From contig PLCN01000020.1 of assembly GCA_003134785.1 (NCBI GenBank), forward strand, positions 1 through 64,000: a stretch of 64,000 nt of DNA, in the 5' to 3' direction. The DNA comes from Spartobacteria bacterium (GTDB taxonomy: Bacteria > Verrucomicrobiota > Verrucomicrobiia > Chthoniobacterales > UBA10450). The position numbers and the translations under genes are program-made. This document shows, piece by piece, positions 54,498 to 62,591 of the stretch; the first letter of the stretch is position 1, and each line of letters opens with the position of its first letter. The notes beneath the pieces are model-generated. The model had not been told where the DNA came from, did no database searches, and was given only the letters and a program-made list of their open reading frames with translations.

Positions 54498-55806
54498 GAA
54501 GGAAGCCGATCTGCGCGGGCGTCCAGTCGCGGTGCGCGCGGTCGATCTGCCGGTAGATGTGCCGGGCGTCTAAAAAGAGGACTTCGTCCTCTCGATTGCG
54601 GAGTGCGGAATGCGGATTGCGGAATTCAGACTTCGCCCGATCCAGGAACCAAAGGGTGCAGGGGAGCGTAACGGTGTAGAAGAGGTTCGGCCCGACGGCG
54701 ACCATGACATCGACGCTGCGGGCCTCGACAAGCTGACGGCGTATCTCCTTCTCGGAGCCACGGGCGTCTGAGGCGGAGTTGGCCATGACGAAGCCGGCGC
54801 GGCCGTTCTTATTCAGCGCGGAGTAGAAGAGTTGAATCCAGAGGTAGTTCGCGTTGTCGGTGCGCGGCAGGCCCAGGGGGAAGCGGCGATTCTTCCCGAC
54901 CTCGCCCTCCAGTCGCTCCTTATCGACCGCGTTGACGTTGAAGGGCGGATTCGCGAGGACGAAGTCGAAGCGTCCGGTGCTTTCGTGCGGGTCGTCGTAA
55001 TAGCTGTTCGCTTCCCGGATGTCCCCTTCGAGTCCGTGCATGGCGAGGTTCATTCGCGACAAGGCGACGGTCGTGCCGACCTTTTCGTGTCCGTGAATGG
55101 AAAGCTCGGAAGCCGGGTTTTTCTTGTGCTCGGCCACAAAGCTCGCGCTCTGCACAAACATGCCACCTGACCCAGACGCTGGATCAAAGACGCTGCCGTG
55201 ATACGGCTCCAGCACTTCTACAATGAAACGAACGATGCTGGCTGGCGTGTAGAATTCGCCACCCTTCGAGCCTTCCGTCCGTGCGAACTCGCCCAGGAAA
55301 TATTCGTAGATTCTGCCGAACGCGTCGTAATCAACGGTCGCCGGAATCTCCGAGACGCGCTTGAGCAACTGTTTCAGCAATGCGCTCGAAAAGAGCTCGT
55401 AGGTTTTCGGCAAGACGCCGGCGAGCTGTGGGTTGTCGCGCTCGATCGCGCGCATCGCGTCGTTCAGCTTCGATCCGATGTTCGCGCCTTCGGGCAGGGC
55501 GAGAAGGAAATCAAAACGCGCATCCGGGGCGAGGAAGAGGATCCCGTCGGCGTGGTAAGCCTTGGGGTCCTCCAGGCGCGAGCCACGGCGGCTTCCTTTC
55601 GCCTGTTTTTCAAGCACCGTTCGTTGCTTAGCGAAACGGACTTCAACGAAGCGAAGGAAAATCAGTCCGAGAACGGGTCCGGAATATTGCTGCGCGTTGA
55701 GCCCAGAGTTCGCGCGAAGTTGATCTGCTGCTTCCCACAGCCGCTTTTCCAACGCGTGGTTAGCAGCGTCTTTTTCTGAGGGGGCGATCCATTGCATGTC
55801 AGTCAA
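54316..55806 (-). CDS. hsdM: Type I restriction enzyme M subunit, frameshifted near the 3' end
   Basis: The 496-residue frame has HsdM_N ([30 protein letters not shown]-type, 25-55), the SAM loop [10 protein letters not shown] at 208-217 and the catalytic NPPF at 286-289 (N6-adenine methyltransferase). After residue 436 ([11 protein letters not shown]) the sequence turns into [10 protein letters not shown], a nonsense tail, and the true continuation is in the next frame to 54132. Either the assembly has one extra base near 54498, or the gene is truncated. The catalytic domain is complete. It is the first gene of the hsd operon. Confidence 0.88.
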   Translation of the reverse strand: MTDMQWIAPSEKDAANHALEKRLWEAADQLRANSGLNAQQYSGPVLGLIFLRFVEVRFAKQRTVLEKQAKGSRRGSRLEDPKAYHADGILFLAPDARFDFLLALPEGANIGSKLNDAMRAIERDNPQLAGVLPKTYELFSSALLKQLLKRVSEIPATVDYDAFGRIYEYFLGEFARTEGSKGGEFYTPASIVRFIVEVLEPYHGSVFDPASGSGGMFVQSASFVAEHKKNPASELSIHGHEKVGTTVALSRMNLAMHGLEGDIREANSYYDDPHESTGRFDFVLANPPFNVNAVDKERLEGEVGKNRRFPLGLPRTDNANYLWIQLFYSALNKNGRAGFVMANSASDARGSEKEIRRQLVEARSVDVMVAVGPNLFYTVTLPCTLWFLDRAKSEFRNPHSALRNREDEVLFLDARHIYRQIDRAHRDWTPAQIGFLRQRRPPLSRRSAGFYPRRQRGESEAEGSLRFVSQLSTKDSQLASVSRRRRPLQSRDARGD

Positions 55807-56220
55807 GGACTTATCCGGGGAGTGGCGAAGTAGAAAGGAGAATCAGCGTGGGAGAGCTGGGTTATTCGCCACGGCGCGAACGTTCCCGCGAAGAACGAGA
55901 TCGCGATCAAGCAGGATGCCTGGGCTGGGGAATTTCGGCGGTCATCCTTCCTTCGCCAAGGCTACTCCGAAAGCCTTCGCGAGGAGCGGGCGTGAGAAAC
56001 TAGACCGCCGCTACAGGAGGAATTCGCTTCGCGTTTCTGCGAGCGCAAGGGCTGCCGATATTATTTCGTGAGCTTCCCGGGGATTTCGGCGGTCACAGAC
56101 CGCCGCTACAGGAATTCGCTTCGCGTTTCTCCGAGCGCAGGGACGCGCTGGCTGGCAAAAGGCGGAAGGCCGGGGTTGGCGATCAGACGTTTCCCCTCGC
56201 TGGGCGTTTCAACCGCCAAT
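55807..56220. repeat. Intergenic direct and palindromic repeats
   Basis: No gene. A roughly 42-bp direct repeat with CCGCCGCTACAGGA...ATTCGCTTCGCGTTTCT and CGAGCGCA occurs at 56002-56047 and 56097-56139; the first has three extra bases. Both carry the GACCGCCGCTACAG unit of the palindrome family. These lie upstream of hsdM. Confidence 0.65.
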
Positions 56221-56666
56221 TCAAGGTGGAGCGACCAGCACCTTTAATTCGTCCGCTATAATATTGCTGGTGTGGATTGCGCGACGCAAAGCTTTGCGCA
56301 GAACAAGCGGCAAATCCTTCTGGACGCAACCAATCTCCTTTCTAACAAATCGCTCGTTAAATTCCGCGAGCGTGATTGTTTTCAAGCTGTTGCAATCGAC
56401 GATCGATGACCTGGTGAGGATATCGAAGTCTTTCGGAGAGAGTTCAACAACCGTGGCGAGACAGTTCGCGCGGCGATGCGATGCTTCACTTCCTCGACTT
56501 TGGAAGTGACGACCGAAAGCAGAAGCACTTGTTGCGTCAGCGGGTGAGCGTTGACGACGATGAAGTAATGCGGCTCCGGGGACGTGAGAGTTCTTTCGGT
56601 GAAGTAATAGACGCTCCCTTCGCGCAGAGAAAGGCGCAACTTCAGGTCGATGCCTGGGGGAGCCAA
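56221..56666 (-). pseudogene. Frameshifted toxin-like gene paired with Panacea
   Basis: Two frames join: the first has GSVYYFTERTLTSPEPHYFIVVNAHPL and VLLLSVVTSKVEEVKHRI, the second ATVVELSPKDFDILTRSSIVDCNSLKTI and KALRRAIHTSNIIADELKVL. A single missing base near 56470 separates them. Together they form a roughly 148-residue protein with a strand-rich front part reminiscent of the MazF/PemK fold; that fold is inference. It starts (TTG 56666 or nearby) four bases past the Panacea stop. Confidence 0.6.
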
Positions 56667-56669
56667 ACC

Positions 56670-57293
56670 TCAACTCCAACGCTGATTGAATGCCTGTTGG
56701 TCGAGGAAGAGATTAAGCGCTATTTTGCGGTCCTTCGCCAAAAGGGCGTGGCAAGGATTGTAACCGGGCGCTGGATCGTTGAAGAAATCGGCGTAATCCA
56801 TCTCGACCCGTTTATTGCCGTCATGCCGGAGTTTTGGCGCGTGCCGTTTCCACTCAGGATAATGGTGTGTGATGTCACGCAACTGAAACTGGGTGTATTG
56901 CCCAAAGGTGCGCCACGCGAACTCCAGCGCCTCGATATCGGTCTGCGAAAGGACGCTCTTATCGACTTCCGCCACAGAGGTGAAATGATAAGCATCCTTT
57001 CTGCGAACGAAGCGGCGCGCGTAACTCCGTTCTGAAGCCTCAAGGCGGAAACTTTCCTCGGCGATATTCTTCGCTTCGGAAGCAACCGGGCCATTTTTCA
57101 TTGCGAAATAGGCGCAATCGCTGACGGGGCGCCCATACTTGCGCAAATGGTAACGGTCGGCAAAGAAAAGGAGCTTTAACGCCTTCATCTTGTTTAGCGG
57201 CTGCGGCGCACCTCGAGCGGCAAGACAGGCGAAATAATTAAGCGCCTGCGTGGACTTCCGCACCGAGGCGGGGATGTGAACAGCTGGCGACAT
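56670..57293 (-). CDS. Panacea-domain (SocA-like) antitoxin
   Basis: From ATG 57293 (MSPAVHIPASVRKSTQ) 207 residues. It has LNYFACLAARGAPQPLNKMKALKLLFFADRYHLRKYGRPVSDCAYFAMKNGPVASE-type sequence, the hallmark of the Panacea domain found in SocA and antitoxins of PanAT systems. The domain neutralises many unrelated toxins. The neighbour directly downstream is the broken toxin-like gene. The open frame extends to a TTG at 57326. Confidence 0.85.
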   Translation of the reverse strand: MSPAVHIPASVRKSTQALNYFACLAARGAPQPLNKMKALKLLFFADRYHLRKYGRPVSDCAYFAMKNGPVASEAKNIAEESFRLEASERSYARRFVRRKDAYHFTSVAEVDKSVLSQTDIEALEFAWRTFGQYTQFQLRDITHHYPEWKRHAPKLRHDGNKRVEMDYADFFNDPAPGYNPCHALLAKDRKIALNLFLDQQAFNQRWS

Positions 57294-57446
57294 CGAGACG
57301 AGAGAAGTTAGCAGGGAAAGCGCCAAATTCGAGGTGGCATCATGACTGGCGTATCTGACGGGTCAAGCATGAAGCCTTGCGGGAATTGGGATTGTCAGAA
57401 AATGAAGCTCGTTGCAAACAGGCGCAATCCCATGCTTTGATCGGAT

Positions 57447-58562
57447 ATGAATAGACGCCGTTTTGTACAGTCCAGCGCGGCGGGAGGGTTGACGCTGGCG
57501 GTCGCGCCGCGCGCGCTCTTTGCCCAAGCTCCTACCATTATGAATTCGAAATCAGTCAAGCCGGTCGTGATCGCATCCGCCAATGGCAACAAGTTCAAGA
57601 ACGGCGGCGACATGACTTGCGTGCAGAAGGCTTTCTCCATGATGACGCAGGGAGGCGCCGACGTGCTCGACGCGTTGATCGCCGGGGTGAACATCGTGGA
57701 GCTGGATCCGCTCGATACCAGTGTGGGCTATGGCGGGTTGCCGAACGCGGATGGAATTGTGCAGCTCGATTCCTGTTGCATGCACGGACCGAAGAAGCGC
57801 GCGGGCGGCGTGGCTTGCATCGAGGGTGTGCGCACGCCTTCGCTGGTGGCGAAGGCGGTGATGGAACAGACGGATCATCATCTCATCGTGGGCGCCGGAG
57901 CCCAGACTTTTGCGCGGGGGATGGGATTCAAAATCGAGGACGACCTGAATACCGAGGAGTCGAGAAAGCTTTGGCTGGAGTGGAAACGGCGGATCGATCC
58001 AGAGCATTATCTCGACCCGCAGAAACGCGCGGAGGCGGGCAGCAAGGTGATGAGGCAGATGGTGGCGGAGGGATTGATCGACCGCCAACACATTTACGGG
58101 ACGATCAACTGCGACGGGATCAATGCGAAAGGCGAGATCTGCGGGGTGACGACGACGAGCGGGCTAGCCTGGAAGATTCCGGGGCGCGTGGGTGACTCGC
58201 CTATTCTCGGCGCGGGTCTTTATGTGGATGGACAAATCGGCGCGACGGGATCGACCGGACGCGGCGAAGCGAATCTCTACAATCTCTGTTCGTTCCTGAT
58301 CGTGGAGAACATGCGGCGTGGGATGCATCCGAAGGATGCGGGACTCGACGCTTGCCGGCGGATCAAAGGAAACACGATTGAAAAGCGGCTGCTCAACAGC
58401 AAGGGCAACCCGAATTTCAACATCAATTTCTACGCGTTGAATGCGAAGGGCGAGTATGCGGGAGTCTCGATGTATCCCGGAGCGAACTACGCGGTTTGCA
58501 CGGAGAAGGGACCGCAGACGCTGCCGTGCGAAGCGCTGCTTGAAGGGAAGCCGGAGGATTAG
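57447..58562 (+). CDS. N4-(beta-N-acetylglucosaminyl)-L-asparaginase family hydrolase
   Basis: The 371-residue protein has a twin-arginine-type signal (RRRFVQSSAAGG). It is an Ntn hydrolase of the glycosylasparaginase/plant-type asparaginase family. The nucleophile after autocleavage would be T219 in YGTINCDG; the family motifs GVTTTSGLAWKIPGRVGDSPILGAG and GATGSTGRGE follow. It removes Asn-linked GlcNAc or splits Asn-type peptides. Probably periplasmic. Intact. Confidence 0.9.
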   Translation: MNRRRFVQSSAAGGLTLAVAPRALFAQAPTIMNSKSVKPVVIASANGNKFKNGGDMTCVQKAFSMMTQGGADVLDALIAGVNIVELDPLDTSVGYGGLPNADGIVQLDSCCMHGPKKRAGGVACIEGVRTPSLVAKAVMEQTDHHLIVGAGAQTFARGMGFKIEDDLNTEESRKLWLEWKRRIDPEHYLDPQKRAEAGSKVMRQMVAEGLIDRQHIYGTINCDGINAKGEICGVTTTSGLAWKIPGRVGDSPILGAGLYVDGQIGATGSTGRGEANLYNLCSFLIVENMRRGMHPKDAGLDACRRIKGNTIEKRLLNSKGNPNFNINFYALNAKGEYAGVSMYPGANYAVCTEKGPQTLPCEALLEGKPED

Positions 58563-58762
58563 CTGTAGCCGACCCTTTCGCCGCTTCGCTGTGCGAAGCG
58601 CGAGAGAAATGTGGTCTGTCCAAGAGAGCGCCGAATTAGTACGGTGACGACGCCGCCATTACGTCGCCCACAGAACGACGGCTACAGGTAGAAGCGAGGA
58701 CGAGCGCGCGATCCAGCATTGTTTCATCGATCCAAACCGGATAGAACGATCGCAACCCAACC

Positions 58763-59296
58763 ATGAAAAATAAATTACGAGTTATTACGGCGTGCGTTGC
58801 CGCTATTGCGCTGTGTGCGTCCGGCGAAGCTTTCGCCGCCCCCAAGAAATCGCCTTCACCAGCGCCAAGCCCGAGCGCATCTCCAGCAACCAAGAGTACC
58901 GCGACAACGGACGCGACCAAGGTTCGCGCCATTCCGTTCCGCGGAAAGATTGCCGCCGTCGATCAGAAGGCGAAGGCGTTCACGATCGCGGGCAAGGAAA
59001 AGTCGCGCGTTTTCAAGATCACCAACCGGGCGATGCTGACCAAGGCGGACGCGGCTGCGACGATGAAGGATGTGGTAGTGAATGAAGAAGTACGCGGTTC
59101 GTATTGGAAAGTCTCGGATGGCAGCCTCGAAGCAAAGACGGTGAAGCTCGGACCAATGACTGACGCGGAGAAAGCTGCGGCAGAGAAACAGGCGAAAAAG
59201 AAAACTCCGAAAGCGGAAGCTTCGCCGGACGCGTCACGGGCCGCGTCGCCGGCCGCGCCAGCCAGCCCATCGCCCTCGGCTCCGCCGACGCCGTAG
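58763..59296 (+). CDS. Small secreted Ala/Pro-rich protein
   Basis: The 177-residue protein has a signal peptide (ACVAAIALCASGEAFA) and Ser-Pro-rich ends (SPSPAPSPSASPA near 30 and ASPSPSAPPTP at the C-terminus). The middle FRGKIAAVDQKAKAFTIAGKEKSRVFKI looks like a small beta-barrel. Function unknown. Similar small proteins are common in this phylum. Confidence 0.7.
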   Translation: MKNKLRVITACVAAIALCASGEAFAAPKKSPSPAPSPSASPATKSTATTDATKVRAIPFRGKIAAVDQKAKAFTIAGKEKSRVFKITNRAMLTKADAAATMKDVVVNEEVRGSYWKVSDGSLEAKTVKLGPMTDAEKAAAEKQAKKKTPKAEASPDASRAASPAAPASPSPSAPPTP

Positions 59297-59421
59297 AATG
59301 CGAATCGCATGTTGTGCCAGCTCGCTATGCGAAGCGAGACGGTCGCGCGATCAGCCGAACGTCGCCGATAGGGCGACGGCTACAGGATTCGCTCCAGGCG
59401 ACACGCCTGCCGCTACAGAGC

Positions 59422-59442
59422 GGACATCGCAGCGCGATGTCC
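59422..59442. repeat. GGACATCG-CAGCG-CGATGTCC hairpin
   Basis: Perfect 8-bp stem with a CAGCG loop, followed by CTACC. It ends where the UdgX gene ends. A sister with changed arms is at 60293-60313. Confidence 0.6.
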
Positions 59443-60117
59443 CTACCTGGAAGCTTTGAGCGCGGCGCGAAGGTCGGCGACGAAATGGGCGTACTCGCGC
59501 TGGCGGGATTCTTCATCGGGCTGGCGCAGCAGCGATGAGGGATGAACGGTAGCCAAAACCCTGGGCGCAATTTCGGATTCCAGGACTTTGCCGCGTTCGC
59601 GCGTGACGCGAAAAGAAGGACCAAAGATCGATTGAGCAGCCGTCGCGCCGAGACAAACAAGCAGTTTCGGCCTAACGAGACGTAGCTCCGCCTCCAGCCA
59701 GGGACGACAGGCGGCGATCTCGCGCGAGTTCGGCTTTTGATGGATGCGCCGTTTGCCGCGCGGCTCCCATTTGAAGTGCTTCACCGTATTCGTGACGTAG
59801 ACCTCGTCGCGATTGATCCCCGCCTCTTCGAGCGCGCGATCGAGAAGCTTGCCCGCGGGACCGACAAATGGTTTTCCCGCGAGGTCTTCCTGGTCTCCGG
59901 GTTGCTCGCCCAGGAGGATGAGCCGCGCGCGCTTCGGCCCTTCGCCGAAGACGCTTTGGGTCGCGCGTTTGTAAAGATGGCACGCGGTGCAACTCCTGGC
60001 TGCTTTCGCCAGCGCGGCCAGGCTCGATGTGTCCGGCACGGGCGCGGGCTTCCAATCGTCTGCGTCATCATCCTGGATTTTCGCTGAAAGCTTTTTCATT
60101 GGTCGCCGGCCAATCAT
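59443..60117 (-). CDS. udgX: UdgX-type uracil-DNA glycosylase
   Basis: The 224-residue protein belongs to UDG superfamily 4/X. Cys43 and Cys46 (CTACHLY), with Cys137 and Cys155, can bind a [4Fe-4S] cluster. Motif A is GEQPGDQED at 70-78. The UdgX-specific loop KRRIH is at 122-126; in UdgX this His forms a covalent bond to the sugar after uracil is removed. The final motif is VHPSSLLR at 191-198. ATG 60117 follows GAAG; an alternative start is ATG 60099. Confidence 0.88.
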   Translation of the reverse strand: MIGRRPMKKLSAKIQDDDADDWKPAPVPDTSSLAALAKAARSCTACHLYKRATQSVFGEGPKRARLILLGEQPGDQEDLAGKPFVGPAGKLLDRALEEAGINRDEVYVTNTVKHFKWEPRGKRRIHQKPNSREIAACRPWLEAELRLVRPKLLVCLGATAAQSIFGPSFRVTRERGKVLESEIAPRVLATVHPSSLLRQPDEESRQREYAHFVADLRAALKASR

Positions 60118-60292
60118 GCCAATACTTCTTCGACATACACGTCCGCAACGCGTGCACTTTTTACAAGCAGAGGCGCTCTCCAGACCGGCTTCTGGTAGTG
60201 ACGGCGCGCTGCGCCGTCCGAAGCGTTCACGCATCGCACCAGGAGACACAGACACATCAGAAATTCGGATGCGTCTAGCTTCACATCGCCGC

Positions 60293-60313
60293 GGACGGCG
60301 CAGCGCGCCGTCC
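60293..60313. repeat. GGACGGCG-CAGCG-CGCCGTCC hairpin
   Basis: Same loop and CTACC trailer as 59422-59442, with compensating changes in both arms. A further relative GACGGCGCGCTGCGCCGTC lies at 60199-60218. Confidence 0.6.
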
Positions 60314-60368
60314 CTACCCGCTTGGTTAACGCTAGGCGCTCATCTTTTCTTTTGCTAAACGACGCCGG

Positions 60369-60761
60369 ATGAATCGCCTGGATTATTTGCTCGTCGCCGG
60401 CGGTGGCGCGTTCGGTACTGTCGCTCGCTACTGGCTGTCCGGCGTGGTCGGCCGGCGCTTCGGCGAAACATTTCCCTACGGCACTTTGCTGGTGAACGTG
60501 AGCGGTTGTCTCGCGATCGGATTTTTCGCGGCTTACACCGGAACGGAGGGCCGCGCGTTGCTGCGGCCGGAATGGCGGCTCGCTTTCATGACCGGTGTCT
60601 GCGGCGGTTACACGACGTTTTCGTCCTTCAGTTTGCAAACGCTGAACCTGGCCACGGATGGAGATTGGCTGCGCGCGGGCGCGAACGTGATGCTCTCCGT
60701 GGCGCTTTGTCTTGGCGCGGTCTGGCTGGGACATCTCTGCGCCACCGTGATCAGCCGATGA
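60369..60761 (+). CDS. crcB: Fluoride ion channel CrcB
   Basis: The 130-residue protein has four membrane helices and the family sequence GGAFGTVARYWLSGVV, PYGTLLVNVSGCLAIGFF and GVCGGYTTFSSFSLQT, which line the fluoride pore. It exports F-. Its stop overlaps the start of the GNAT gene (ATGA). No fluoride riboswitch is visible upstream. Confidence 0.95.
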   Translation: MNRLDYLLVAGGGAFGTVARYWLSGVVGRRFGETFPYGTLLVNVSGCLAIGFFAAYTGTEGRALLRPEWRLAFMTGVCGGYTTFSSFSLQTLNLATDGDWLRAGANVMLSVALCLGAVWLGHLCATVISR

Positions 60762-61285
60762 ATTGCATGACCGCGCTCCAGACTCCGCGTTTGACCTTGC
60801 GTCCATTTTCCGAGGACGATTTGGACGATCTGTCCGCGCTGATGGCGAGCACGGATTTCATGCGATTTTCGCTCGGCGTGTTTTCGCGCGAGCAGACTGC
60901 CGGGTTTCTCGAGAAAGTTCGCGGGCGCGATCGCGAAGGTTTGCCCTCGCAGTTCGCCCTCGTCTTTCGGCCGGAGCAAAAGTTGATCGGCTACTGCGGC
61001 TTCTTTCTCCAAACCGTGGATGAGATGGAAGAGCTGGAGATCGCCTACCGGCTGGATTCTTCGTATTGGAGTCGAGGCCTCGCCACCGAAGCGGCGCGGG
61101 CGGTGTGCGATCATGCTTTCGACGATCTGCAACTTTCGCGGGTGATTTCGCTCATTCATCCGGACAACATTGCGTCTCGCCGCGTGGCGGAAAAAAATGG
61201 AATGATCCCGGAGAAGGAAACTGTCTTTCGCGGTTTTCCCGCGATCGTTTTCGGGATCAAGCGCGAGCAACGAAACGGACGCTAA
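60758..61285 (+). CDS. GNAT acetyltransferase (RimJ/RimL-like)
   Basis: ATG 60758 (MNCMTALQTPRLTLRPF) overlaps the crcB stop. The 175-residue protein has the GNAT fold: LTLRPFSEDDLDDL, LIGYCGFFLQ, LEIAYRLDSSYWSRGLATEAARAVCDHAF (acetyl-CoA loop) and VISLIHPDNIASRRVAEKNGM. It acetylates an amino group of a peptide or protein. Its stop overlaps the DUF190 start, so three genes are coupled. Confidence 0.9.
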   Translation: MNCMTALQTPRLTLRPFSEDDLDDLSALMASTDFMRFSLGVFSREQTAGFLEKVRGRDREGLPSQFALVFRPEQKLIGYCGFFLQTVDEMEELEIAYRLDSSYWSRGLATEAARAVCDHAFDDLQLSRVISLIHPDNIASRRVAEKNGMIPEKETVFRGFPAIVFGIKREQRNGR

Positions 61286-61629
61286 TGGAAATCCCGCACG
61301 AAGCCACTCTGCTGCGAATCTTCATCGGCGAGAGCGATCGCTACGAGCATCGCCCGCTCTACGAAGCGATCATCCTCAAGGCGCGCGAACTGCATCTGGC
61401 CGGCGCGACGGCGTTGCGCGGGCCGATCGGCTTTGGGAAATCGAGCCGGATGCACACGTCGAAAATCCTGCGGCTCTCGATGGACCTGCCGATGATCATC
61501 GAGATCATCGATAGCGAGGAGAAGATCCAAAATTTCCTGCCCGTGCTCGATGGGATGATCACAGGCGGATTGGTGACGATGGAAAAAGTCCGGGCACTGC
61601 ATTACCGCGGCGACACGCGCGAAAAATAA
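61285..61629 (+). CDS. DUF190 PII-like protein
   Basis: The 114-residue protein has LLRIFIGESDRYEHRPLYEAIILKARELHLAGATALRGPIGFG, then HTSKILRLSMDLPMIIEIIDSEEKI. This is DUF190, related in fold to PII. It is often next to crcB and may regulate or support fluoride export. It overlaps the GNAT stop by one base. Confidence 0.92.
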   Translation: MEIPHEATLLRIFIGESDRYEHRPLYEAIILKARELHLAGATALRGPIGFGKSSRMHTSKILRLSMDLPMIIEIIDSEEKIQNFLPVLDGMITGGLVTMEKVRALHYRGDTREK

Positions 61630-62403
61630 TCAAGGCGCCGGATGCCGCTTGATGAACTCGGCGGCGAGAGCGCGATAGGCGCGGGCGCCGGTTCCATTCG
61701 TGTCGTATTCGAGAATCGATTTGCCGAAGCTGGGCGCCTCGCTCAACCGGACGGTGCGCGGAATGACGGTTTCGTAAACGCGTTCGGCAAAATGTTCCCG
61801 CACGTCGGCAACAACCTGGGTGCTGAGGTTCGTCCGGCTGTCGAACATTGTCATGACGATACCCGTGATGGCCAGGTCGTCGTTCGCGCCGGAATTGCGC
61901 ACCTGTTCGATGACGCGGTCAATTTTCACGAGCCCCTCCAGCGCAAAATATTCGCATTGAATCGGGGTGAGCAGCTCGTCAGCCGCAGCCAGGGCGTTCG
62001 TCATCAGAATGCCGAGAGAGGGAGGGCAATCGAGCAGGACGAAATCGAACGTCTCATCGGACCGAAGCGGGGCGAGCGTGGCGGTTAGACGCGTGAGGTG
62101 ATTATCCATGCGTGCGATCTCAACTTCCGCGCCCGCAAGATCGAGATCGGCGGGGACGATGAACATGCGCGGCAGGCGCGTGGGCAGGATTTTTTCCGCG
62201 ATCGAGATGCCTCCGAGGAGCGGCTCATACAGGCTCTCGCCTTCAAGTTCCTGCATGCCAAAGGAACTCGTCGCGTTTCCCTGCGGATCGAGATCGATGA
62301 GCAGCACGCGCAATCCTTCTTCCGCGAGCGCGCAACCGAGATTCACGGCTGTGGTGGTTTTTCCGACGCCGCCTTTCTGGTTCGCGATCGCGATGATTTT
62401 CAT
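61630..62403 (-). CDS. parA: ParA/Soj chromosome-partitioning ATPase
   Basis: From ATG 62403 (MKIIAIANQKGGVGKTT) 257 residues. The deviant Walker A is KGGVGKTT at 10-17, the Walker B-like LLDCPPSLG near 130, and the ending DTNGTGARAYRALAAEF typical of Soj. With ParB it would place chromosome origins. No parB is next to it in the window. The start lies beside a MITE-like repeat and a 20-bp duplication of the first codons. Confidence 0.93.
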   Translation of the reverse strand: MKIIAIANQKGGVGKTTTAVNLGCALAEEGLRVLLIDLDPQGNATSSFGMQELEGESLYEPLLGGISIAEKILPTRLPRMFIVPADLDLAGAEVEIARMDNHLTRLTATLAPLRSDETFDFVLLDCPPSLGILMTNALAAADELLTPIQCEYFALEGLVKIDRVIEQVRNSGANDDLAITGIVMTMFDSRTNLSTQVVADVREHFAERVYETVIPRTVRLSEAPSFGKSILEYDTNGTGARAYRALAAEFIKRHPAP

Positions 62404-62591
62404 CTTTGGGATCGGGGAACGCGCGCGCCTCGCGTGTGGGCGATGGCGCCCCCGACATCGCGAACTTTGTCCCATTTGGAAGTGTGGTATCGCGGTCCAA
62501 CCGAGAAAGTTCGTTTCGGCGAAGGCGCCGAAACCAGCACGCGAGGGCGCGTGCGCTCCCCATTTCGATTTGCGATCGCGATGATCTTCAT
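62384..62591. mobile_element. MITE-like repeat with duplicated parA start
   Basis: The core at 62414-62561 is 148 bp with inverted ends (GGGGAACGCGCG.CCTCGCGTG against CACGCGAGGGCGCGTGCGCTCCCC). Around it 62384-62403, the first codons of parA, and 62572-62591 match in 19 of 20 bases (GCGATCGCGATGATTTTCAT / ...ATCTTCAT). So the parA start codon region is copied on both sides. The second copy keeps MKIIAIAN but then runs into the repeat. No transposase is present. Confidence 0.55.

Noticed and set aside
60118-60368. Fluoride riboswitch before crcB
   Set aside because: I find only the GGACGGCG hairpin family, not the crcB-motif pseudoknot consensus.
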